Positions 22,538 to 35,581 of a stretch of DNA of 64,000 nt are shown piece by piece. The notes beneath the pieces are model-generated. The model ran no database searches. It was not told the DNA's origin and worked only from the letters and a program-made list of their open reading frames with translations. Position 1 is the first letter of the stretch, and the number at the start of each line of letters is the position of its first letter. The translations under genes and the position numbers were made by a program. This DNA is from Magicicada septendecula (taxonomy: Eukaryota; Arthropoda; Insecta; Hemiptera; Cicadidae): contig CM068375.1 in assembly GCA_034769895.1 (NCBI GenBank), positions 254,365,542-254,429,541 of the forward strand. Reading direction: 5' to 3'.

Positions 22538-24286
22538 TGTTTAGCACCAGAACAACAAATAAGAATTAAGTAATTGTATAAAATATAGTTTATGAATTGG
22601 ATATGGCTGTAAGAGTCATACAGACCATAGACCCAGATGTTATATTGGAAATGAATAGCAAATAATTAGCAAGTAAGATTGAATAACACAGTTGTTACTA
22701 ACCAAGATCACAAAAAGACTAAATTAAAACACATCCAGAGACATTAAACCTAATTACAAATGCAAAATAACAATTTAGGACTAAATAAAATATATTGTGT
22801 ATGAAGCCATAGAAATCCAGTAATGGCTAATTAAATGTGAAACAGGCCTAACGGTCAAACATAAACAATTACTGATTGTATAAAAATCACCCTGTAATGG
22901 ACAAATCCAAGGTGACTAATTCATCAAGGATGAATGGTAGTTATTATTAAAAACCAAATATTAAATTAAGGAATTATATAAACAAAGAAATGTAATTAGT
23001 AAGTATGAAATTAATTGTAAACTTACAAAACTTGATAAAACCCAATATTGTGGGGTACCAAAATAATCTTTGTGAGAAAATATAAATGACAGTGCAAATA
23101 GATAATAACTAAGAAGTAAGATAAGGGGAGGAAGAAAGTCCGAAGAGATGGGAAGATTTGAAAGGAATTCAAAAATTGATAACAATGTATTCATGTTCAG
23201 CTCGCCCAATGAAATTAATGATGTAACCATGGAAACGACCGTTTAACGAGGTAATTACCGTTGAATACAATTACTTGGAAAGTGACGCTATTGCAAGCCA
23301 GATGCGAAATTTCTGTACAACACATTTTCATTTTTAAAACATCTTAAAAGTAAAACCAAGTACAGAAATCGATCGTAAAGAAGTTTGATGGATACGGAAT
23401 ACCATTACCAGAGGGAGAAGACGATTAATTGAAGACGAAACACCTAAATAAGTCCAAACAACTTTGAAAAAGATGCCGAAGCGTGACTAAAGAACAAATG
23501 AATTATATTGATGCCACAATCCTTCCTTCTCGACATCCAGAGTAATACCGTACTACAACGTTGTTAAGTATCAGTTAAATTATTTCAACTTCCAAAAATA
23601 AACTCACTTTGAATATTTCTCAATGTATGTTGAATACCACTGAATCATTTTTATTCTCTTGCAAGGATTGAATCGTAATATTAAATCACTGAAAATTTGT
23701 TAACTATAGAACTAACCTCATATTTATGTACGACATTTAAACATCTCGTATGACACTCAAACAAAACAATTACCACTGCACATTACCCTACTTAAGGAAA
23801 AAACATTGTGAGGTTGTGTATTTTTAATATTGTAACTGCATCTGAACCTTTTAACGTGATCCAAAGAGCACAAAACCATCGATCGAATTATTTGTTGATT
23901 GGCATTATAAAATGCCATACTGTGTTTATTTGTATTCAAAGGTCGATTGTTTAACCCTGGAGAGAGTCTTATAAAGAATTATCCGGTGCAGAATTATATA
24001 TGAAAAATTAATTACAACTTGTGTCTATAAAATATTAACTTCAAATTAATAATAAATCTATACTGTGTGTGTTAAATCGTGTTTTATTTTCATTAGCAAA
24101 GTGTATGTTTAAAAATATAATGTATAGCGAAGGTTTCTGATGCGACGTCTAGCACGCAAGTAGCAAATTCTGTAACTGCTAACTCGATTGACCAAAAAAT
24201 TGAGAAAAGGCGGGATGGATTGAATTCGTCGCCTCGTTCAAATAGAACATTGATAAGTAAAAAATTTTAATTGTTTTATATAAACA
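22538..24286 (+). repeat. LTR3 (1749 bp)
   Basis: Long form without the tandem-repeat insert. Close to LTR4; both read AAAAAATTTTAATTG shortly before the end where other LTRs have AAACAATTTTAATTG. Confidence 0.6.
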
Positions 24287-24628
24287 ATTTGGCGCCACCC
24301 GGAGATTATCCACTACGTTTGAACCTCAGATCGGGAACCACGATACCTGGTCCCCAGTACATTCGCTACGGACCCAAACATCGTGAATTACATCGCCGTG
24401 CGAGGACACAGTGGTAAGAAACACAGACACATTTTTACACTCAGACACACTTGTTATATTTTACAGAGGCACGAGAGCTACACAGAACGACCGTTATATA
24501 ATAAATTGGCTTCCATCGCGGGGCTTGAAGGAGGCAGGACATCCAATATATAATAAATTGACGCCCAACGTGGGGCTTGAAAAAAGGAAGATACGAAGTT
24601 CTAGCGGCAGTCACGAAAGGAGATCAGG
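24287..24628 (+). promoter_or_regulatory. Unit 3 leader with PBS-like sites
   Basis: LTR-adjacent site intact from 24290. The Lys-like site at 24559-24576 has a G-to-A change (TGACGCCC...), shared with unit 4. Confidence 0.5.
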
Positions 24629-26044
24629 ATGCACACAAGAGGTTTATCGAGAAAGTTGGCGAAGGAGAAAGAAATAGAAGAAAATAGAGGGGAAGAAGAG
24701 GAAGGAACATCGATTGAAGAAGTGGAGACAGCAATAACCACCACAGAACCAACCCAAGACAAAGAAATGGAACCACAGGCTGGAGATAGGGAGGAAGCCA
24801 GAGGAGGAATGGGTTTACAAAAATTATGGGAATTGATTAACGAAAATTTTAAGAAACAGAAGGAAGAAACCAATCAAAATTTTAAGAAACAAGAGGATAA
24901 TTTTCAGAAGCAGAAGGAAGAACTGAGACAAACCATTAACCAAAATAACGAAACCCTCCAACAACAGCTGAAGGAAATCAACGAAATAACCAAGGAAGAG
25001 ATGAAACAGCAGGTGATCCAACTATTAAGGGAGTATCGAGAAGAAACCATGCAACAGATCACTGAAGCTAATGAAAAATTAGAGGAGACGTTGGAGAAAC
25101 TAGAGAAAACCAATGAGAATGTTTCTGAAATTCGTGAGGAAGTCCTCAATAAAATGAACCATATCGAAGGAGAAAATAAAAGGAAAATTGAGGAAGGTCA
25201 TGAAGAAACAGTCAGAAGATGTGCCCAGATGGACCAGGACATACATCAAGTCCGGGAAGAAAACCAGAAGGAGGTAGCAGCTGTACAAACAGACTTGGGG
25301 GAACAAATGGAAAGAGTTTACAGCAATTTAAATAAAATAGACAGCAAAGTAGACAAAAACCAACAAAGGATTGACGATATGCACAGAATAGAAGAATCAT
25401 TACGGGAAGAAGTGGACGCCTGGCGTGACCGACCATGTAACAATAATCATGTCATGAAGACGGACAACAGAGATACTATTAACTTCCGTAATTATAAAAG
25501 GACCCCTATTGAGTTCTTGAAGAGGGTGGAAGAGTTAATCATCAAAAATCGAGAGACTCGATGGACTACAATAAGAGGAATGCTGGACGAAATGTTCAAG
25601 GAGACTTACGACAATTGGTGGATTGCCACCCGACCAGACATCCAAAGCATTCAAGAGTTTAAGACCCAGTTCAAGGCTAAATACTGGTCGGAATCGACTC
25701 AGAACATGGTCCGCAATAACCTAAGCAACGGGAGGTATGAAAATCAAAATGGACAATCTCTCACCTCCTACTTCTTGGGAAAAATCTGCATGGCCAGGAA
25801 TTTGGAACCACGTATATCAGAAGAGTGTCTTGTAATACAGTTATCTTACCACTACGACGACGCCATCCAAAAAGCACGGATGTACAGCCAGGTAAAGACC
25901 ATCCAAGACATGGCTAGCGCTTATTGGAAAGCCATGAGCACGAGTGGCAGTACAGAAAAAATAGAGTGTCCAGTTTCAGGAATAATAGAACCAATGATGG
26001 ACAATTATCACCAAACCAACAGGGAGATAATAAACCACCGGTAA
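24629..26044 (+). CDS. gag: gag 5' ORF, unit 3
   Basis: A 471-codon frame with the full acidic, coiled-coil and capsid-like layout. It differs from unit 1 by a restored Glu codon, Asp-to-Lys in TQDKEMEP, a Gly in GGMGLQK and a Lys in HVMKTD. The TQDKEMEP variant is shared with unit 4, marking the two as a recent pair. It ends in the shifted tail caused by the extra GC. Confidence 0.75.
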   Translation: MHTRGLSRKLAKEKEIEENRGEEEEGTSIEEVETAITTTEPTQDKEMEPQAGDREEARGGMGLQKLWELINENFKKQKEETNQNFKKQEDNFQKQKEELRQTINQNNETLQQQLKEINEITKEEMKQQVIQLLREYREETMQQITEANEKLEETLEKLEKTNENVSEIREEVLNKMNHIEGENKRKIEEGHEETVRRCAQMDQDIHQVREENQKEVAAVQTDLGEQMERVYSNLNKIDSKVDKNQQRIDDMHRIEESLREEVDAWRDRPCNNNHVMKTDNRDTINFRNYKRTPIEFLKRVEELIIKNRETRWTTIRGMLDEMFKETYDNWWIATRPDIQSIQEFKTQFKAKYWSESTQNMVRNNLSNGRYENQNGQSLTSYFLGKICMARNLEPRISEECLVIQLSYHYDDAIQKARMYSQVKTIQDMASAYWKAMSTSGSTEKIECPVSGIIEPMMDNYHQTNREIINHR

Positions 26045-26556
26045 ACAACCCTAACAATTATCAAGGGAACCCACAGGGCAATAACGGGCCCAGAAATTTT
26101 AACAGAAATGGAAACAATAATAATAACAACTTCAGGAACAACTACAGGGGTAACTACCCATCGAATGGTTACAACAACAATTATCGCCCTGGAAACAATA
26201 ACAATAACCATAACAATAATCAAGGATACCGGCCACAGGTAAACTACATGAGGGGACAAAGACAACGGAGTCCAGGAAGAAACTATCGCCCATCTGACTA
26301 TCGACAAACGTACTCTAACCAGGTACCCGATACAAGAAGCCACCCCTTCGAAGAAAATCACAGGAACAGCGTAGAGGACAGGAACAATCGACAGGAGCCG
26401 AACGCTAACCAAAACAATAATAACAATGAGAATTCTGGTGTTGCATTACCGCATAATCAAGCGAGTAATGACGGAGAACCTCGAATATATCGGATAAACC
26501 ATATTTTAGCAGAGGACCAGGATGAAATACCCTACCCAGACAGATGGAATGCATAG
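25918..26556 (+). CDS. gag: gag 3' ORF, unit 3 (-1 frame)
   Basis: Full-length Asn/Arg/Gly-rich nucleocapsid-like frame with no own ATG. Reads NPQGNNGP where unit 1 has NPRGNNGP; the change is shared with unit 4. Confidence 0.65.
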   Translation, partial: RLLESHEHEWQYRKNRVSSFRNNRTNDGQLSPNQQGDNKPPVNNPNNYQGNPQGNNGPRNFNRNGNNNNNNFRNNYRGNYPSNGYNNNYRPGNNNNNHNNNQGYRPQVNYMRGQRQRSPGRNYRPSDYRQTYSNQVPDTRSHPFEENHRNSVEDRNNRQEPNANQNNNNNENSGVALPHNQASNDGEPRIYRINHILAEDQDEIPYPDRWNA

Positions 26557-29279
26557 AAAAACACTGAAAGGGGACTGATTTCATGATAACCTACCTAAGT
26601 AATTTAAAATAAAAAGAAAATAATAATACAAGCAGATGAGGTTGCTGATAAATAATAAAGAAAAAATATATATAAAAAGTGAATTTCAAAATTCAAAAAA
26701 GTTATGTAAGAACAGCTTACACAGATATTTCGAGAATATTTTAGACCAATCATAAAATGGAGAAATAAAATTACCAAGGATCCACATAAAGTAAGAAACA
26801 CTAACTTACTATAATCTTTGAATAAAAACTGATAATAAGGGAGTGAAGTTACAAAACATTCCTAAACAGAACAAGATTAAGTTACAATAATCTTTAGCCA
26901 AAATATGAGGCACAAAAAAGCAAAACATACTATAAAGGAATAAGCTACAAAAATTCCTAACTAGTAAGAAACACTAACTTACTATGATATTCAAAAAGTT
27001 ATGAAAAAAAAAAGTATCAATCAAAATGACCAACTTTTACTACTATTTAGAAAGAAATGGGAAGTAAGATTAAGAAAACCAATGATCAAAAAACGAAACA
27101 AATAAAATGAACATTCTAAGAGTTGTAATATGAATTGAGATGAAACAAAAAGTAATTAAAAATGAATAAAAATGTGAATTGTATCAATAAAAAGCAATGC
27201 TTCAAGTATTATCAAGTAGTATCTATAAAGAAAGATGAAAAAATATATGACTTGAACTGAGCAATAACGAAGTACAAAGGTAAAAGATTCCCAACAAATG
27301 TTATGATTATTATTATTATGTTGAGTCACGAGATGACTGTATTTAAGATTCATTAATTGAGATTGACTGTTGAATAAGCCCAGCAATCATTTTACTGAGC
27401 AGGGATGATGTTCCCTTGATCTCAGAATAAGAGTAGTTTTGAACGACGGAGTTAGGTAAGCCAATAGAGCCCATCCGAATCGATTGCAACTACAAAGTAA
27501 AGTTAGTTAGGGAAAATAAGATTTATAGGGAATAATTTATAATAAAAAATCAATAAGCCAGTTCGTAATAAGACAAAATAATGAAGAAAAGAATCAGAAG
27601 AAAGGAAATAAAAGATACAGAATTACGCATAAAAAATCGAGTGAGAAGCAGGAGATTTTAAGAAGAAAATAATACAATACAATTGATAATTTCATCAAAC
27701 TTAGAATCACGTTTTATAAAATGATCAATTTTGGTGGGAGAGCATTATATAACATCACCAAATTCATATAAATTTTGATAACAATAAGTATAAGTAACAC
27801 ACAGAAAACCACAGTTACACCAACATAGACACCAATCTCGAAATTTTACATTACTTACCTAAAGGCCGAAAACTCAACACAACTGAACAATACGAAATAT
27901 ATAAACACCACACTACACAACCAAACAACATACTCATCGATCAATTACAATATAAATCACATACACTTTTTGACACAATTTTACAAAAAACAAACATCAA
28001 GTTGAATCCCTGCACCAATCCCCTTCCTCCACACACCACCACCACTACACCTTCCACACAAAAACCGTTACGAAATGATGGCAGTCTGACTAAAAGCTGA
28101 AGAAGGCGGATACTTAAGCCGAAACGCGTCCGACGAAAAAAGTAAGTTTTTCACAAGATAAAGTTCATTTTTAGTAAAGTGATAGTGCTGTGAAAGAAGA
28201 GATGAACAATCAAGACAACAACAATAAGTATGTATAAAAAATGCTAAAGGATATTATGTTTGAATAAATATATTATGTGGAGAGTAAAAAATAAATAAGA
28301 GGTAATTAACATGGAAGGAGAAGGAGTAATAAACCGAAAGTGATTAATAAAGAAACTCAAATAATACACTGACAGACAGACGACATTGACCCAACCCCAG
28401 AGATTGGCCAGTTAAGAAACCAAAATAAAGAAAACAAGACAAATGAAGGAGAAGAAGAATGAAAACCAAGAGAGAACAAACCCACGAGGAAGAAAACAAA
28501 ATGAAACGCGTCAAGAAAACTAGACAAGAAACAAAATAGAGAAGGGAGAAGTACTGTAATCCAAAATAATAAAGAGAATGAAATCGGGTGAGAACCAAAA
28601 CTGTTAATGAATGTTAGTATTGGTAAAATGACAATTATAAACAGTCAGTAATATGAAACAATGTATAAAAGTACACTAACCAAAGAGTTAGGGATATATG
28701 TAATTTGTTAACAAAGAAAGACACAATATTAATAATTTTATATAGATAGTGTGTAGAGAAAGAGAATAAAATGATGAGAAATAAATGGAAGTTGAACTAG
28801 TGAAAGTGATTTATTCTAGAGTGATATAATACTAAAGAAACACTAAGTAAATTATAATGAACACTAAATAATTTAAGAAAGTGCAAGTGAGAAATAAATA
28901 CAAATATTGTCTATCATAAAAATAGTAAGAGGAGAGTAGGCTAAGATAAAGACTTAGTAAAATAACCTATGTTTAAGTTATAAAAGTGAACAATAACATT
29001 TAACAAAGTTACAATGAATAATATTTAGAATAGAACATTGATTCAGTAAATAATGAACACTAAGTAGTGATATTCACTGTGATGACTAGCAAATAGTATT
29101 GCTATAACTTAAGAATGTATTGTAAAAGTTTAAAGGTGTGATTCACAAGGAAAAGTAATAAGATGGTGTTAACATGGAAGGGAGAGCAAAAAGCATTAGA
29201 AAATAAGTCTGTATTAACATTAAGTAAATACCCATGTTATAAGGCGAGTTTAATGAAAAAAGTTCAATAGAGGGGAGAT
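26557..29279 (+). other. Unit 3 internal non-coding region
   Basis: A-rich, no coding region. Carries the third and last PLE tail (27792-28219) and the purine tract at its end. Confidence 0.6.
27792..28219 (+). mobile_element. PLE 3' tail inserted in unit 3
   Basis: 428 bp with flanking AACAATAAGTAT at 27780-27791 and 28220-28231. Sequence changes are shared with the unit 2 copy (for example TTGAATCCCTGC against TTGAAGCCCTGC in unit 1). Confidence 0.8.
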
Positions 29280-31028
29280 TGTTTAGCACCAGAACAACAA
29301 ATAAGAATTAAGTAATTGTATAAAATATAGTTTATGAATTGGATATGGCTGTAAGAGTCATACAGACCATAGACCCAGATGTTATATTGGAAATGAATAG
29401 CAAATAATTAGCAAGTAAGATTGAATAACACAGTTGTTACTAACCAAGATCACAAAAAGACTAAATTAAAACACATCCAGAGACATTAAACCTAATTACA
29501 AATGCAAAATAACAATTTAGGACTAAATAAAATATATTGTGTATGAAGCCATAGAAATCCAGTAATGGCTAATTAAATGTGAAACAGGCCTAACGGTCAA
29601 ACATAAACAATTACTGATTGTATAAAAATCACCCTGTAATGGACAAATCCAAGGTGACTAATTCATCAAGGATGAATGGTAGTTATTATTAAAAACCAAA
29701 TATTAAATTAAGGAATTATATAAACAAAGAAATGTAATTAGTAAGTATGAAATTAATTGTAAACTTAGAAAACTTGATAAAACCCAATATTGTGGGGTAC
29801 CAAAATAATCTTTGTGAGAAAATATAAATGACAGTGCAAATAGATAATAACTAAGAAGTAAGATAAGAGGAGGAAGAAAGTCCGAAGAGATGGGAAGATT
29901 TGAAAGGAATTCAAAAATTGATAACAATGTATTCATGTTCAGCTCGCCCAATGAAATTAATGATGTAACCATGGAAACGACCGTTTAACGAGGTAATTAC
30001 CGTTGAATACAATTACTTGGAAAGTGACGCTATTGCAAGCCAGATGCGAAATTTCTGTACAACACATTTTCATTTTTAAAACATCTTAAAAGTAAAACCA
30101 AGTACAGAAATCGATCGTAAAGAAGTTTGATGGATATGGAATACCATTACCAGAGGGAGAAGACGATTAATTGAAGACGAAACACCTAAATAAGTCCAAA
30201 CAACTTTGAAAAAGATGCCGAAGCGTGACTAAAGAACAAATGAATTATATTGATGCCACAATCCTTCCTTCTCGACATCCAGAGTAATACCGTACTACAA
30301 CGTTGTTAAGTATCAGTTAAATTATTTCAACTTCCAAAAATAAACTCACTTTGAATATTTCTCAATGTATGTTGAATACCACTGAATCATTTTTATTCTC
30401 TTGCAAGGATTGAATCGTAATATTAAATCACTGAAAATTTGTTAACTATAGAACTAACCTCATATTTATGTACGACATTTAAACATCTCGTATGACACTC
30501 AAACAAAACAATTACCACTGCACATTACCCTACTTAAGGAAAAAACATTGTAAGGTTGTGTATTTTTAATATTGTAACTGCATCTGAACCTTTTAACGTG
30601 ATCCAAAGAGCACAAAACCATCGATCGAATTATTTGTTGATTGGCATTATAAAATGCCATACTGTGTTTATTTGTATTCAAAGGTCGATTGTTTAACCCT
30701 GGAGAGAGTCTTATAAAGAATTATCCGGTGCAGAATTATATATGAAAAATTAATTACAACTTGTGTCTATAAAATATTAACTTCAAATTAATAATAAATC
30801 TATACTGTGTGTGTTAAATCGTGTTTTATTTTCATTAGCAAAGTGTATGTTTAAAAATATAATGTATAGCGAAGGTTTCTGATGCGACGTCTAGCACGCA
30901 AGTAGCGAATTCTGTAACTGCTAACTCGATTGACCAAAAAATTGAGAAAAGGCGGGATGGATTGAATTCGTCGCCTCGTTCAAATAGAACATTGATAAGT
31001 AAAAAATTTTAATTGTTTTATATAAACA
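29280..31028 (+). repeat. LTR4 (1749 bp)
   Basis: Same length as LTR3 and nearly identical to it. No tandem-repeat insert. Confidence 0.6.
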
Positions 31029-31370
31029 ATTTGGCGCCACCCGGAGATTATCCACTACGTTTGAACCTCAGATCGGGAACCACGATACCTGGTCCCCAGT
31101 ACATTCGCTACGGACCCAAACATTGTGAATTACATCGCCGTGCGAGGACACAGTGGTAAGAAACACAGACACATTTTTACACTCAGACACACTTGTTATA
31201 TTTTACAGAGGCACGAGAGCTACACAGAACGACCGTTATATAATAAATTGGCTTCCATCGCGGGGCTTGAAGGAGGCAGGACATCCAATATATAATAAAT
31301 TGACGCCCAACGTGGGGCTTGAAAAAAGGAAGATACGAAGTTCTAGCGGCAGTCACGAAAGGAGATCAGG
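31029..31370 (+). promoter_or_regulatory. Unit 4 leader with PBS-like sites
   Basis: LTR-adjacent site from 31032 intact. The Lys-like site at 31301-31318 carries the same TGACGCCC change as unit 3. Confidence 0.5.
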
Positions 31371-32786
31371 ATGCACACAAGAGGTTTATCGAGAAAGTTG
31401 GCGAAGGAGAAAGAAATAGAAGAAAATAGAGGGGAAGAAGAGGAAGGAACATCGATTGAAGAAGTGGAGACAGCAATAACCACCACAGAACCAACCCAAG
31501 ACAAAGAAATGGAACCACAGGCTGGAGATAGGGAGGAAGCCAGAGGAGGAATGGATTTACAAAAATTATGGGAATTGATTAACGAAAATTTTAAGAAACA
31601 GAAGGAAGAAACCAATCAAAATTTTAAGAAACAGGAGGATAATTTTCAGAAGCAGAAGGAAGAACTGAGACAAACCATTAACCAAAATAACGAAACCCTC
31701 CAACAACAGCTGAAGGAAATCAACGAAATAACCAAGGAAGAGATGAAACAGCAGGTGATCCAACTATTAAGGGAGTATCGAGAAGAAACCATGCAACAGA
31801 TCACTGAAGCTAATGAAAAATTAGAGGAGACGTTGGAGAAACTAGAGAAAACCAATGAGAATGTTTCTGAAATTCGTGAGGAAGTCCTCAATAAAATGAA
31901 CCATATCGAAGGAGAAAATAAAAGGAAAATTGAGGAAGGTCATGAAGAAACAGTCAGAAGATGTGCCCAGATGGACCAGGACATACATCAAGTCCGGGAA
32001 GAAAACCAGAAGGAGGTAGCAGCTGTACAAACAGACTTGGGGGAACAAATGGAAAGAGTTTACAGCAATTTAAATAAAATAGACAGCAAAGTAGACAAAA
32101 ACCAACAAAGGATTGACGATATGCACAGAATAGAAGAATCATTACGGGAAGAAGTGGACGCCTGGCGTGACCGACCATGTAACAATAATCATGTCATGAA
32201 CACGGACAACAGAGATACTATTAACTTCCGTAATTATAAAAGGACCCCTATTGAGTTCTTGAAGAGGGTGGAAGAGTTAATCATCAAAAATCGAGAGACT
32301 CGATGGACTACAATAAGAGGAATGCTGGACGAAATGTTCAAGGAGACTTACGACAACTGGTGGATTGCCACCCGACCAGACATCCAAAGCATTCAAGAGT
32401 TTAAGACCCAGTTCAAGGCTAAATACTGGTCGGAATCGACTCAGAACATGGTCCGCAATAACCTAAGCAACGGGAGGTATGAAAGTCAAAATGGACAATC
32501 TCTCACCTCCTACTTCTTGGGAAAAATCTGCATGGCCAGGAATTTGGAACCACGTATATCAGAAGAGTGTCTTGTAATACAGTTATCTTACCACTACGAC
32601 GACGCCATCCAAAAAGCACGGATGTACAGCCAGGTAAAGACCATCCAAGACATGGCTAGCGCTTATTGGAAAGCCATGAGCACGAGTGGCAGTACAGAAA
32701 AAATAGAGTGTCCAGTTTCAGGAATAATAGAACCAATGATGGACAATTATCACCAAACCAACAGGGAGATAATAAACCACCGGTAA
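31371..32786 (+). CDS. gag: gag 5' ORF, unit 4
   Basis: A 471-codon frame, close sister of unit 3. It has the common Asp in GGMDLQK and a private Ser in GRYESQNGQ. Ends in the shifted tail. Confidence 0.75.
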   Translation: MHTRGLSRKLAKEKEIEENRGEEEEGTSIEEVETAITTTEPTQDKEMEPQAGDREEARGGMDLQKLWELINENFKKQKEETNQNFKKQEDNFQKQKEELRQTINQNNETLQQQLKEINEITKEEMKQQVIQLLREYREETMQQITEANEKLEETLEKLEKTNENVSEIREEVLNKMNHIEGENKRKIEEGHEETVRRCAQMDQDIHQVREENQKEVAAVQTDLGEQMERVYSNLNKIDSKVDKNQQRIDDMHRIEESLREEVDAWRDRPCNNNHVMNTDNRDTINFRNYKRTPIEFLKRVEELIIKNRETRWTTIRGMLDEMFKETYDNWWIATRPDIQSIQEFKTQFKAKYWSESTQNMVRNNLSNGRYESQNGQSLTSYFLGKICMARNLEPRISEECLVIQLSYHYDDAIQKARMYSQVKTIQDMASAYWKAMSTSGSTEKIECPVSGIIEPMMDNYHQTNREIINHR

Positions 32787-33298
32787 ACAACCCTAACAAT
32801 TATCAAGGGAACCCACAGGGCAATAACGGGCCCAGAAATTTTAACAGAAATGGAAACAATAATAATAACAACTTCAGGAACAACTACAGGGGTAACTACC
32901 CATCGAATGGTTACAACAACAATTATCGCCCTGGAAACAATAACAATAACCATAACAATAATCAAGGATACCGGCCACAGGTAAACTACATGAGGGGACA
33001 AAGACAACGGAGTCCAGGAAGAAACTATCGCCCATCTGACTATCGACAAACGTACTCTAACCAGGTACCCGATACAAGAAGCCACCCCTTCGAAGAAAAT
33101 CACAGGAACAGCGTAGAGGACAGGAACAATCGACAGGAGCCGAACGCTAACCAAAACAATAATAACAATGAGAATTCTGGTGTTGCATTACCGCATAATC
33201 AAGCGAGTAATGACGGAGAACCTCGAATATATCGGATAAACCATATTTTAGCAGAGGACCAGGATGAAATACCCTACCCAGACAGATGGAATGCATAG
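32660..33298 (+). CDS. gag: gag 3' ORF, unit 4 (-1 frame)
   Basis: Full-length nucleocapsid-like frame with the same translation as in unit 3. Confidence 0.65.
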   Translation, partial: RLLESHEHEWQYRKNRVSSFRNNRTNDGQLSPNQQGDNKPPVNNPNNYQGNPQGNNGPRNFNRNGNNNNNNFRNNYRGNYPSNGYNNNYRPGNNNNNHNNNQGYRPQVNYMRGQRQRSPGRNYRPSDYRQTYSNQVPDTRSHPFEENHRNSVEDRNNRQEPNANQNNNNNENSGVALPHNQASNDGEPRIYRINHILAEDQDEIPYPDRWNA

Positions 33299-35581
33299 AA
33301 AAACACTGAAAGGGGACTGATTTCATGATAACCTACCTAAGTAATTTAAAATAAAAAGAAAATAATAATACAAGCAGATGAGGTTGCTGATAAATAATAA
33401 AGAAAAAATATATATAAAAAGTGAATTTCAAAATTCAAAAAAGTTATGTAAGAACAGCTTACACAGATATTTCGAGAATATTTTAGACCAATCATAAAAT
33501 GGAGAAATAAAATTACCAAGGATCCACATAAAGTAAGAAACACTAACTTACTATAATCTTTGAATAAAAACTGATAATAAGGGAGTGAAGTTACAAAACA
33601 TTCCTAAACAGAACAAGATTAAGTTACAATAATCTTTAGCCAAAATATGAGGCACAAAAAAGCAAAACATACTATAAAGGAATAAGCTACAAAAATTCCT
33701 AACTAGTAAGAAACACTAACTTACTATGATATTCAAAAAGTTATGAAAAACAAAAGTATCAATCAAAATGACCAACTTTTACTACTATTTAGAAAGAAAT
33801 GGGAAGTAAGATTAAGAAAACCAATGATCAAAAAACGAAACAAATAGAATGAACATTCTAAGAGTTGTAATATGAATTGAGATGAAACAAAAAGTAATTA
33901 AAAATGAATAAAAATGTGAATTGTATCAATAAAAAGCAATGCTTCAAGTATTATCAAGTAGTATCTATAAAGAAAGATGAAAAAATATATGACTTGAACT
34001 GAGCAATAATGAAGTACAAAGGTAAAAGATTCCCAACAAATGTTATGATTATTATTATTATGTTGAGTCACGAGATGACTGTATTTAAGATTCATTAATT
34101 GAGATTGACTGTTGAATAAGCCCAGCAATCATTTTACTGAGCAGGGATGATGTTCCCCTGATCTCAGAATAAGAGTAGTTTTGAACGACGGAGTTAGGTA
34201 AGCCAATAGAGCCCATCCGAATCGATTGCAACTACAAAGTAAAGTTAGTTAGGGAAAATAATATTTATAGGGAATAATTTATAATAAAAAATCAATAAGC
34301 CAGTTCGTAATAAGACAAAATAATGAAGAAAAGAATCAGAAGAAATGAAATAAAAGATACAGAATTAAGCATACAAAATCGAGTGAGAAGCAGGAGAGTT
34401 TAAGAAGATAATAATACAATACAATTGATAATTTCATCAAACTTAGAATCACGTTTTATAAAATGATCAATTTTGGTGGGAGAGCATTATATAACATCAC
34501 CAAATTCATATAAATTTTGATAACAATAAGTATGTATAAAAAATGCTAAAGGATATTATGTTTGAATAAATATATTATGTGGAGAGTAAAAAATAAATAA
34601 AAGGTAATTAACATGGAAGGAGAAGGAATAATAAACCGAAAGTGATTAATAAAGAAACTCAAATAATAGACTGACAGACAGACGACATTGACCCAACCCC
34701 AGAGATTGGCCAGTTAAGAAACCAAAATAAAGAAAACAAGACAAATGAAGGAGAAGAAGAATGAAAACCAAGAGAGAACAAACCCACGAGGAAGAAAACA
34801 AAATGAAACGCGTCAAGAAAACTAGACAAGAAACAAAATGGAGAAGGGAGAAGTACTGTAATCCAAAATAATAAAGAGAATGAAATCGGGTGAGAACCAA
34901 AACTGTTAATGAATGTTAGTATTGATAAAATGACAATTATAAACAGTCAGTAATATGAAACAATGTATAAAAGTACACTAACCAAAGAGTTAGGGATATA
35001 TGTAATTTGTTAACAAAGAAAGACACAATATTAATAATTTTATATAGATAGTGTGTAGAGAAAGAGAATAAAATGATGAGAAATAAATGGAAGTTGAACT
35101 AGTGAAAGTGATTTATTCTAGAGTGATATAATACTAAAGAAACACTAAGTAAATTATAATGAACACTAAATAATTTAAGAAAGTGCAAGTGAGAAATAAA
35201 TACAAATATTGTCTATCATAAAAATAGTAAGAGGAGAGTAGGCTAAGATAAAGACTTAGTAAAATAACCTATGTTTAAGTTATAAGAGTGAACAATAACA
35301 TTTAACAAAGTTACAATGAATAATATTTAGAATAGAACATTGATTCAGTAAATAATGAACACTAAGTAGTGATATTCACTGTGATGACTAGCAAATAGTA
35401 TTGCTATAACTTAAGAATGTATTGTAAAAGTTTAAAGGTGTGATTCACAAGGAAAAGTAATAAGATGGTGTTAACATGGAAGGGAGACCAAAAAGCATTA
35501 GAAAATAAGTCTGTATTAACATTAAGTAAATACCCATGTTATAAGGGGAGTTTAATGAATAAAGTTCAATAGAGGGGAGAT
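33299..35581 (+). other. Unit 4 internal non-coding region
   Basis: The PLE tail is absent and AACAATAAGTAT is single near 34502. From between 33420 and 33740 onward it matches unit 5 almost base for base, marking the edge of the recent 7261-bp duplication. Confidence 0.6.
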